The notes beneath the pieces are model-generated. The model was not told the DNA's origin. It was given only the letters and a program-made list of their open reading frames with translations, and ran no database searches. Source: Phycisphaerae bacterium (GTDB lineage: Bacteria; Planctomycetota; Phycisphaerae; Sedimentisphaerales; Anaerobacaceae). Taken from it: a DNA stretch of 64,000 bases. This document shows positions 1-6,907 of this stretch, piece after piece. Within the stretch, counting starts at the first letter, position 1, and every line of letters begins with the position of its first letter. The DNA lies in the NCBI GenBank assembly GCA_017993835.1, contig JAGOLX010000011.1, forward strand, positions 82,232 to 146,231. The letters are read 5' to 3'. The translations under genes were made by a program, and so were the position numbers.

Positions 1-48
1 GTGAATTGTGAAGCGTGAAGCGTAAAACGTCGATTCGGAGGGCTCGGT

Positions 49-1203
49 ATGGCGACGACAGCACAAATCCAGGCGAATCGTTCGAATGCGCAGAAGTCCA
101 CGGGTCCGCGTACGGCGGAAGGCAAGGAGAGAGCGTCTCGGAATGCTCTCAAGCATGGGCTCTTGGCGCGGGAGGCGGTCATTCAAGGGGAAGACCCGGA
201 GGAATTTGAGGTCTACCGGGAGGGGATGTTCCAGGAACTGGCGCCGGCCGGAGTGGTGGAGGAAATGCTGGCCGAGCGGGTCGTCGGGCTCTCCTGGCGG
301 CTGCGCCGGGCCGAGCGGCTCCAGACAGCGGCTTTTGCGGCGCTGGACGATGGCGAGCCGGAACCGCTGCTGGAGGCCCGACACGAGGAGTGGAAGCAGA
401 TCAAGGGCAGCGACTGGGATCGGAGCGTCGCCGGCCTACTCGACGAGGATGCCGCTTTGGGCAAGGTGGTCGTGGAGGACTTCGGCGGGGCGCGGGTCCT
501 GGACCGGCTGCTGATGTACGAGCGGCGGATCGAGAGCAGCCTGTACCGCACGATGGCCCAACTGCGCAGGGAGCGGGAGGTGCGCATGGTGGCGCGGCCG
601 AGGGAGGCTTCCCTTTTGGAAGACGGCCTTCCGGCGGGTCAGGAGGCCGCAGCAGGGGTGGAATTGGGTTCGTTTGGCGCAAGACCTGTGCCGGGGGGAG
701 CGTCCGACGCGACGCGCCGAGTGGCAGGTGCGGAGGGGCGAGTTTCGGGCGATGGCTCTGACTTCCCACTTCAAACATCACACTTCAAACTTCCAGAGAT
801 AACGCCTTACGGCGTCACTACGAACGAAGAGAAGATGCCGCCTTGCGGCGCCGCGGCGAATGCGGCGGACGGAAATCATGGGCGGGACGCCCATGCTACT
901 GGGGCCCCCCAACGCGAAAAGAGCGCGTTTGGGGAACCCCCTCACGGGCAGGATGCCCGTGCTACGAAGATGACTTGCGGCGTCGCTGCGAACGACGGGA
1001 GACGAGAGACGAGAGACGAGCGACGCGGCCTCCAGCCGAGACGCTTCACCCTTCACGTTCCACGATCCATCGTGCGAAACGAACCCAATCTCGGGAGGAG
1101 TCTCCAGTTGGGCGCGTCATTCTGCGAAAACCGTGCCCTCGACCCGATCGGAGGCGGAGATCCGCGGGGAAAGGGGGGCGGTCTGAGTGCTTCACGAAGC
1201 TGA
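49..1203 (+). CDS. Uncharacterised protein with NALKHGL-type N-terminus
   Basis: 384 residues, function unknown. The N-terminus (about residues 8-40) carries a conserved-looking block, NAQKSTGPRT followed by EGKERASRNALKHGLL, which I recall from many hypothetical proteins of planctomycetes and acidobacteria. A helical, charged middle region runs to about residue 200. The ATG has a good ribosome site (CGGAGGG, 36-42). The C-terminal third (from about residue 230) does not look like normal protein. It translates dispersed repeat DNA, including two palindromes (877-895, 943-961) read as HGRDAHAT and HGQDARAT, and simple sequence such as ACTTCAAAC. The original gene may have ended earlier and been extended by repeat insertion. 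Confidence is high that a gene starts here and low on where the native protein ends. Confidence 0.7.
   Translation: MATTAQIQANRSNAQKSTGPRTAEGKERASRNALKHGLLAREAVIQGEDPEEFEVYREGMFQELAPAGVVEEMLAERVVGLSWRLRRAERLQTAAFAALDDGEPEPLLEARHEEWKQIKGSDWDRSVAGLLDEDAALGKVVVEDFGGARVLDRLLMYERRIESSLYRTMAQLRREREVRMVARPREASLLEDGLPAGQEAAAGVELGSFGARPVPGGASDATRRVAGAEGRVSGDGSDFPLQTSHFKLPEITPYGVTTNEEKMPPCGAAANAADGNHGRDAHATGAPQREKSAFGEPPHGQDARATKMTCGVAANDGRRETRDERRGLQPRRFTLHVPRSIVRNEPNLGRSLQLGASFCENRALDPIGGGDPRGKGGGLSASRS
877..895. repeat. GTAG-type palindrome, family B copy 1
   Basis: Perfect 8-bp inverted arms CATGGGCG / CGCCCATG with a GGA loop, inside the C-terminal part of the first gene. Read on the minus strand the motif has GTAG at the foot of the hairpin, like the copies at 943, 28236 and 35816. 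Confidence 0.75.
943..961. repeat. GTAG-type palindrome, family B copy 2
   Basis: Arms CACGGGCA / TGCCCGTG with loop GGA, followed by CTAC on this strand (GTAG on the other). It lies 47 bp after copy 1 in the same reading frame and translates as HGQDARAT. Confidence 0.75.
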
Positions 1204-1258
1204 AGGAAGCGTCGATTGGCGCGTCGTGCGGCCTGAAGGCGCGCCTGCGGAGTCCCGG

Positions 1259-2536
1259 TCAGTGGATTTCGAGACCGACGAGGGTCAGGTCGTCCACTTC
1301 CGCCGGGTCGATGTCCCGGCTGCGGGCCTGCTCCGTCAGGCGGTCCACGATCTCGCCGATCGGGAGATCCTGCATCGTCAGGAACTCGTCGGCGAACTGG
1401 AAGCCCGCTTTGTCGTGCAGGCGCCCGACGAGCAGTTCGGCGCCGTCGGAGTACAGCAGCAGCCTGTCGCCGGCCTGCAACTGGACGCTCTCCTGGACGA
1501 ATTCGGCGCTCTCGAAGATGCCGAGGAGCGACCCGCGGGCCTCGAGCTGTCGTGGCGGCTCGCCCTTTCGCAGCAGGATCGGATAGGGATGACCCGCGCG
1601 GGCGAAGGTGAGCTGTCGCGTCTTGACGTTGAGCAGGCAGTAGCAGCAGGTGGCGAACTGGTAGCCGGAGAGCTTCTGACCGGCCATCTTCGCGTTGAGG
1701 TTCTTGATGACCTCCGCGGGCGAGAAGATCCGATAATTCTTCTCCGTGGTCTGACGCATGACCAGCGCCTGCTTGATGAACATGGTCAGCAGAGCGGCGG
1801 GCATCGAGTGCCCGACCGCGTCGGCGACGTAGAACCCGATGTGCTGCTCGTCGATCCGGGCGACGTCGTAGATGTCGCCGGACACCCACTCCGCCGGCAG
1901 GAAGGTGACCGCCCACTGGAGGTCGTCGCTGTTGGGCAATTGGGCGGGCAGGAAGTCCCGCTGGAGCAGGCCCGCCAGGCGGAGCTGCTCCTTCACGCTG
2001 TCCACGAACGACGCGTGCGCCTCGGCCGGGTCCGCGGGCTTCTTGTCCCAGAGCCTCTCGGACAGGCTGGTCGGCCCGGGGGCCTTGGTCGTGATCCCGG
2101 AGTGCTGGCGCTTGCGGTGGGCCAGATTCACGTTGATGCTCGCCCACAGATCGTCCAGGGAGATGGAATCGACGCTGTTGGCCATGGAGAAGCTGGTCTC
2201 GGAGGATACGAGCGAGAAGCTCCGGACGGGTCGTTTGATCCGCTGGGTCAGCAGGACGATCCCGATGTTGTCCCGTTCGAGGGCTTCGAGGACGCGTCCG
2301 AGCCGCTGATCCTGGGAGATGTCGATCCCCTCGGCGTCCACGAGAACGGTGCCGATCCGGTCGGTTCGGGCGCGAATCTGACTGTACTGATCGAGAGGCT
2401 GGAGCTGGCAGGTCAACTTTTTCTGGCGAAAGAGCCGTCGGATCTCGGACGGCATCTGCGGTTTATCGGACAGATAGACCACATCGATGAAGTCTTCCGG
2501 TGTGGTCATGTCGTCGACGGTTTTTCTGAGCCCCAT
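1259..2536 (-). CDS. SpoIIE/PP2C-type serine phosphatase with receiver-like N-terminus
   Basis: 425 residues. The C-terminal half (about 190-425) is a PPM/SpoIIE phosphatase. It has LLQRDFLPAQLP at its entry, the metal-binding VSGDIYDV, DAVGHSMPAALLT, SDGAEL and the final DDLTLV aspartates. The N-terminal 110 residues are alpha/beta with a degenerate receiver look (GTVLVDAEG, GIVLLTQR) but no clear phospho-acceptor. Such proteins usually dephosphorylate anti-sigma-factor antagonists. No RsbW or RsbV partner is present in the window. I chose ATG 2536 because AGAAGG sits 8 nt upstream. A GTG at 2602 would add 22 residues without a better site. It lies downstream of the YggS gene on the same strand. 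Confidence 0.85.
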   Translation of the reverse strand: MGLRKTVDDMTTPEDFIDVVYLSDKPQMPSEIRRLFRQKKLTCQLQPLDQYSQIRARTDRIGTVLVDAEGIDISQDQRLGRVLEALERDNIGIVLLTQRIKRPVRSFSLVSSETSFSMANSVDSISLDDLWASINVNLAHRKRQHSGITTKAPGPTSLSERLWDKKPADPAEAHASFVDSVKEQLRLAGLLQRDFLPAQLPNSDDLQWAVTFLPAEWVSGDIYDVARIDEQHIGFYVADAVGHSMPAALLTMFIKQALVMRQTTEKNYRIFSPAEVIKNLNAKMAGQKLSGYQFATCCYCLLNVKTRQLTFARAGHPYPILLRKGEPPRQLEARGSLLGIFESAEFVQESVQLQAGDRLLLYSDGAELLVGRLHDKAGFQFADEFLTMQDLPIGEIVDRLTEQARSRDIDPAEVDDLTLVGLEIH

Positions 2537-2644
2537 AATGATCGCCTTCTGTTCTCTGGCGTCGGGGAGGTGCGGCGCACGTCCCTGCACGCGGTTTGGC
2601 ACCCTTTATGTCGTCTCAAACCGCGAGTCACTTTGAGGGTTTTT

Positions 2645-3367
2645 CTACCCGGCGAAGATGGCCGAGCCGATGCGGAGGATGGTCGCCCCTTCCTCGATGG
2701 CGAGTTCGTAGTCCGAACTCATGCCCATGCTCAGCTCGGTGAACTGATCGCCGACGATCTTCTCGCCTCGCATCTCGCAGTGCAGGTCGCGGGCTCGCTG
2801 GAAACAGGCCCGAATGATGTCCTTGTTGCGAGTCAGGGGGGCCATGGTCATCAGGCCGATCAGCTTGAGGTGGGGGAGCGTCTCGATCTGCTCGGCCAGG
2901 TGGGTGGCCGCGCCCACGGGCACGCCGTACTTCTGCGGCTCGTTCGACGTGTTCACCTGCAGGAGCACGCGCGGGTGCAGGCCCATCCGCGCTGCCGAGC
3001 TGTTGATCTCCTCTGCCAGACGCAGGGTGTCCACAGAGTGGATGAGCGAGATGGCCGACAGGATCGGACGCACCTTGTTGCGCTGGAGGTGCCCGATCAT
3101 GTGCCAGTGAACCTCCTTGGGGAGGGTCGGGTCGCCGGCGGATTGCTGAATGAACTCCGCGGTCTGGGAGGCGACCTTCTTCAACTGCTGTACGCGGTTC
3201 TCCCCGAGGTGGTTGTGTCCGAGGCGGATGACCTCCAGGATCTGCTCGATCTCGGCCGATTTGGTTACGACGACCAGGCGGACATCCTCCCGTTCCCGCC
3301 CGGCGCGGGCACAGGCTTCCGCGATGGTCCCTTCCACGCGTTCGATTCTCTGTGCTATATTCGTCAT
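2645..3367 (-). CDS. YggS/PLPBP family pyridoxal-phosphate protein
   Basis: 240 residues, the normal size for this single-domain, alanine-racemase-fold PLP protein involved in vitamin B6 and amino-acid homeostasis. Visible motifs are VVVTKSAE with the PLP lysine near residue 36, LGENRVQQ, WHMIGHLQRNK, QVNTSNEPQKYG and the C-terminal LSMGMSSDYELAIEEGAT phosphate-binding segment. The ATG at 3367 is used. An in-frame TTG six bases upstream is possible, and neither start has a strong ribosome site. A SpoIIE phosphatase follows on the same strand after about 110 bp. Confidence 0.92.
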   Translation of the reverse strand: MTNIAQRIERVEGTIAEACARAGREREDVRLVVVTKSAEIEQILEVIRLGHNHLGENRVQQLKKVASQTAEFIQQSAGDPTLPKEVHWHMIGHLQRNKVRPILSAISLIHSVDTLRLAEEINSSAARMGLHPRVLLQVNTSNEPQKYGVPVGAATHLAEQIETLPHLKLIGLMTMAPLTRNKDIIRACFQRARDLHCEMRGEKIVGDQFTELSMGMSSDYELAIEEGATILRIGSAIFAG

Positions 3368-4105
3368 GTCCAAGCTGTGAGCGAACGTAGTGCATCAATC
3401 CGTTTTGCGACCGGACGCTCAGTCTTCGTCCTCAGTGTATGGGACTTCGGCGTTTCGCACAAGGGGTTATTGCCCGCGGCGCGCCGAATCCCGGGGAATC
3501 CGCGGCCCAGGCGGAGTCGCACCCGTTGCCTTGGGTGCCGGCCGATGACCGTGGGCCGGGCAAGGCGTCGTTGGCACAGCCGAGAAAAATGTCACTTGAT
3601 GGCCCTCCGCGGCGGTGTTCGCTGCAAAGGCTTGCTCGCAATGGACTTATCAGGGAGTCGCGATCTTGGATGATGTCAAAAAAAACAGGAGAGACCCCCG
3701 TTTTTGTCTTGCATTCTCGCGACGGCTGGGGTATAATTCACAGACCAATGGAGTGGAATGGGGTGGGAGATTCACCCTGACGGATGTTCTCTTTCATGTT
3801 GTTGGGCAGGCACCGACCAATCGATTCATTGCTCTCTTGAATTCCGGTATTGATTTCCCGTATTGCTTCAAGCGGCATAATAAACCTCGGCGAGGCAGCG
3901 TGGTTCACCGGTCTCCCCCCCAGCCGGTCCCACCACCTCGCCATTTTTCTGCGCTGCTCCGCATGCTGCGGCGGGACTCACCACGAAGGCACAGAGGACA
4001 CGGACAGGAGACAGGGCAAGACCGGACGGCGGAACGCCCGCAAAGGATGCGAAGGCCTCCATCCGACGTCCCCGGCCTGGGTCGTGACATGACCGCTGGC
4101 GCGGC
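3368..4105. other. Gene-poor interval with one promoter-like site
   Basis: No credible protein gene. Short ORFs here lack ribosome sites and recognisable motifs. The stretch holds a good sigma-70-like promoter (3709-3737), but what it would transcribe is unclear. Downstream there are small hairpins such as CCTCG-G-CGAGG near 3884. I searched by eye for conserved segments of RNase P RNA, tmRNA and SRP RNA and found none. Confidence 0.5.
3709..3737 (+). promoter_or_regulatory. Sigma-70-like promoter candidate
   Basis: TTGCAT, 17-nt spacer, TATAAT. This is close to consensus but no downstream gene is recognised, so it may drive a small RNA or be fortuitous. Confidence 0.4.
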
Positions 4106-4516
4106 TCACTCGCCGCGGACTTGAACGATCACCGTTCGGCTGCGCGGGCCGTCGAACTCGCAGAAGTAGATTCCCTGCCATGTCCCCAGGGTCAGGGACC
4201 CGTCCTTGACGAGGACCTGCTCGCTGCATCCGACGAGCGAACTCTTGCAGTGGGCGTCGGAGTTGCCCTCGTCGTGACGGTAGCCCGGATGCGACCGGGG
4301 GAAGACCTCGTCGAAGAGCAGGAGCAGGTCGTGGACCACAGCGGGATCGGCGTTCTCGTTGATCGTGATGGCCGCGGTGGTGTGCGGACAGAAGACGATG
4401 ACGTCGCCTTCGCGGACGCCTGCGTCCCGGACGGCCGCCTGGACCCGGCTCGTGACATCGACCATCTCGGTGCGGCTCTGGGTGCGAACGCCGAATTCCT
4501 TCTGGACGATCTTCAT
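4106..4516 (-). CDS. YjbQ/UPF0047 family protein
   Basis: 136 residues. Members of this small trimeric family can show weak thiamine-phosphate synthase activity, but the physiological role is not settled. Diagnostic motifs are VIVFCPHTTAAITINENADP near residues 42-61, HRHDEGNSDAH-like YRHDEGNSDAHCKSSLVG near 77-95, and LGTWQGIYFCEFDGPR near the end. ATG 4516 has AAGGAAG upstream. The gene starts 11 nt after the argS stop codon, so it is probably the last gene of an rsfS-argS-yjbQ transcript. Confidence 0.9.
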   Translation of the reverse strand: MKIVQKEFGVRTQSRTEMVDVTSRVQAAVRDAGVREGDVIVFCPHTTAAITINENADPAVVHDLLLLFDEVFPRSHPGYRHDEGNSDAHCKSSLVGCSEQVLVKDGSLTLGTWQGIYFCEFDGPRSRTVIVQVRGE

Positions 4517-4527
4517 GGTCGCTTCCT

Positions 4528-6321
4528 TTACATCTGTTCGACAACCGCGATGCCGAGCAACTGGGCCAGGCCGTGCCCGATGGTTCGGGCCGTCTGATCG
4601 CACAGGAGCAGTCGTGTGGGCCGGCTCGCCGGCGGGGCGTCGAGGACCGGGCAGTTCGTGTAGAATGTGCTGAATCGCTGGGCCAGTTCGTAGAGATAGG
4701 CGGTCAGGTAGTTCGGCCGGTAGTCGGCGATGGCGGACTCGACCGCCTCCGCGTACCGGACAAGGTGCTTGGCCAGATCCAACTCGCTCGGCTCGCTCAG
4801 ATTCAGGGTCTTGACGCTCGCCAATTCGCCCGCGACGTCCACGCCCTTGGTCTGGGCCTTTCGCTCGATGGACCGGACCCGTGCATAGGCGTATTGCATG
4901 TAGGGAGCGGTGTTGCCCTCCATCGCGAGCATCTTGTCGAAGCTGAAGACGTAGTCGCTGGTCCGGCTGTTGCAGTAGTCCGCGTACTTGACGGCGCCGA
5001 TGCCGACCGCTTGGGCGATCTGCGATTTGGCCTTGGCGGATAGCTCGGGGTTCTTCTCTTCGACGACAGTCGTGGCTCGTTCGACGGCCTCGTCGAGCAG
5101 ATCTCTGAGTTTGACGTTCTCGCCGGAACGGGTCTTGAGCGGCTTGCCGTCCTCGCCGAGGACGCTGCCGAAGGTGACGTGGACGAGTTCGACCTTCTGG
5201 CCGTCCCGCTGGTCCCAGCCGGCCATCTCGGCCACTTTGAAGAGCATCTGGAAGTGCTGGATCTGCCGGGCGTCGGTCACGTAAACGATTCGGTCCGCCT
5301 TGAGCACGTTGATTCGGTACCGCAGTGCCGCCAGGTCCGTCGTCGCATAGAGGAACGCGCCGTCGGACTTCTGGATGATGAAGGGCAGCGGCTCGCCCTC
5401 CTTGGTCTGGAACCCCGGCGGAAACACGCAGACCGCGCCCTCTGATTCGACTGCCAGGCCGTTGGCCTTCAAGTCCCTGATGACGGTCGGCAAATCGTCG
5501 TTATATGAGCTCTCTCCCCTCGCGTCCTTTGCCGCCAGAGTGACGCCCAGTGTCTCATACAGTTGCTGGCATTCCGCCAGGGAAGCGGCAACGATGTCTC
5601 TCCAAAAGCTCGTCGCGATGGGATCATGGTTCTGCAGCTTGACGACCCAGGAGCGTGACTTTCCTGCGAACTCTGCATCTTCGTCATATCGCTTCTTTGC
5701 CTGCCTGTAGAACTCCTCGAAGATTACGATCTGAACGTGAGAATCTGTCTCTTCTCCCATGCGAGGCATTCCGGCCCTGTGCATCTCGTCCAGGTGGGCG
5801 ATGAGCATACCGAACTGGGTGCCCCAGTCGCCGATATGGTTCTGGCGGGTGACGCGATGTCCCTCGAACTCCAGCAGCCGGCACAGGCAGTCGCCGATGA
5901 TCGTGCTGCGGAGGTGGCCGACGTGCATCTGCTTGGCGACGTTGGGACTGGAGAAGTCGACGACGATGGTCTGCGGGGAAACCGCCGGTCGAATGCCGAG
6001 CCGGTCGGTATTCTCCGCCGCGATGCGAAGCAGCTCGGTTGCGACGTACTGGGGCTTGAGTCGCAGGTTGATGAAGCCCGGCCCGGCCACTTCCGGCGGC
6101 TCGCACAGGTCGCTCAGATCGAGCTGTGCGACCACGGTCTCCGCAAGTTTGCGGGGATTGGTCTTGATCTGCTTGGCCAGCGACATCACGCCGTTGGCCT
6201 GGTAGTCGCCGAATCGCGGATCGGTTGCCGGTCGGATGACCGCAGCGCAGTCGGTCTGTCCGGTCGCCTTCGTCATCGCAGCAGATATGCGCTCTTCAAG
6301 GATGTCTACGGTGGATTTCAT
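4528..6321 (-). CDS. argS: Arginyl-tRNA synthetase
   Basis: 597 residues, class I aminoacyl-tRNA synthetase charging tRNA-Arg in the cytoplasm. It has the ArgRS N-terminal additional domain (FGDYQANGVMSLAK), DFSSPNVAKQMHVGHLRST with the HIGH-like HVGH near residue 137, NHIGDWGTQFGMLI, the DGKPLKTRSGENVKLRDLL region replacing KMSKS, and a C-terminal DALR anticodon-binding domain with YMQYAYARVRSI. Full length. The ATG start is preceded by an interval that contains the hairpin at 6361-6377. It lies in an rsfS-argS-yjbQ arrangement. Confidence 0.97.
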   Translation of the reverse strand: MKSTVDILEERISAAMTKATGQTDCAAVIRPATDPRFGDYQANGVMSLAKQIKTNPRKLAETVVAQLDLSDLCEPPEVAGPGFINLRLKPQYVATELLRIAAENTDRLGIRPAVSPQTIVVDFSSPNVAKQMHVGHLRSTIIGDCLCRLLEFEGHRVTRQNHIGDWGTQFGMLIAHLDEMHRAGMPRMGEETDSHVQIVIFEEFYRQAKKRYDEDAEFAGKSRSWVVKLQNHDPIATSFWRDIVAASLAECQQLYETLGVTLAAKDARGESSYNDDLPTVIRDLKANGLAVESEGAVCVFPPGFQTKEGEPLPFIIQKSDGAFLYATTDLAALRYRINVLKADRIVYVTDARQIQHFQMLFKVAEMAGWDQRDGQKVELVHVTFGSVLGEDGKPLKTRSGENVKLRDLLDEAVERATTVVEEKNPELSAKAKSQIAQAVGIGAVKYADYCNSRTSDYVFSFDKMLAMEGNTAPYMQYAYARVRSIERKAQTKGVDVAGELASVKTLNLSEPSELDLAKHLVRYAEAVESAIADYRPNYLTAYLYELAQRFSTFYTNCPVLDAPPASRPTRLLLCDQTARTIGHGLAQLLGIAVVEQM

Positions 6322-6360
6322 GCTCTCGATTGCCTTGGTTTGGCTTGGGGGGTCTCACGC

Positions 6361-6377
6361 GTGGGTTAGGAACCCAC
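6361..6377. repeat. Small hairpin between rsfS and argS
   Basis: GTGGGTT-AGG-AACCCAC, followed by CCTAC. It lies in the rsfS-argS spacer. There is no T-tract on either side, so it looks more like a dispersed palindrome than a terminator. Confidence 0.5.
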
Positions 6378-6427
6378 CCTACATGTCTGTGGTCTGCGCC
6401 GGGCTGCAAATCATCCATTATCAACCA

Positions 6428-6787
6428 TCAATAGTCAACTCTCTCCGCGTCGCCCCAGAGGTGGTCGAGGTCGTAGAAGTCGCGGTACTCGGCGTCGAAG
6501 AGATGGACGACGACGTCGACGAAATCGACGAGGATCCATCGGCCCTGTTCGTAGCCTGCCCGTCCGAACCGGCTGATCCCGCGCTCTCGTCCCGCTTGGG
6601 AGACCTCGTCCGCGACGGTTCGCATCTGTCGCTCGCTGGTGCCTGTCGCAATCACAAAGTAGTCGGTCGCGGGCGACAGGCCCCTGAGGTCCAGCACCAC
6701 GATGTCGCTGCAATGCCGTTCCCGGGCGATCCCGGCCGCTGCGAGGGCGAATTCCTTCGCCTGCTTATTCGGTTTTCTTCTCGCCAA
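6428..6787 (-). CDS. rsfS: Ribosome silencing factor RsfS
   Basis: 119 residues. RsfS binds ribosomal protein L14 and blocks 30S-50S joining when nutrients are short. Family features are DIVVLDLRGLSPATDYFVIA, GTSERQMRTVADEV, WILVDFVDVVVHLFD and YRDFYDLDHLWGDAE. The start is a TTG (6785-6787 on the complement) with AAGGTG about 8 nt upstream. There is no ATG at the right place. The hppA terminator-like hairpin lies 40 bp upstream, so rsfS probably begins its own transcript. Confidence 0.93.
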   Translation of the reverse strand: MARRKPNKQAKEFALAAAGIARERHCSDIVVLDLRGLSPATDYFVIATGTSERQMRTVADEVSQAGRERGISRFGRAGYEQGRWILVDFVDVVVHLFDAEYRDFYDLDHLWGDAERVDY

Positions 6788-6826
6788 TCGTTTTTCACCT
6801 TATTCCAGAGGTTCACCATAAAAGAG

Positions 6827-6853
6827 AAGGGTGGCCCAACGCGGACCACCCTT
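6827..6853 (-). terminator. Terminator-like hairpin after hppA
   Basis: Arms AAGGGTGG / CCACCCTT with an 11-nt loop, followed on the minus strand by CTCTTTT. It is placed 55 bp after the hppA stop. The T-tract is weak. Confidence 0.5.
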
Positions 6854-6907
6854 ATTAGAGTACAGTCACCAGCGGGCAGCGTCAACTGTTGCCTGCCGGA
6901 GTCTCGA

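Noticed and set aside
1187..3673. 828-codon plus-strand open frame
   Set aside because: It is the shadow of the SpoIIE phosphatase and YggS genes on the other strand, which have clear family motifs. The same applies to long antisense frames over hppA, nrdJ, the CotH gene, the atp operon, the fusion gene and the C25-like gene.
3615..4124. 169-codon plus-strand frame as a gene
   Set aside because: No ribosome site, no recognisable domain, and its composition looks like non-coding GC-rich DNA.
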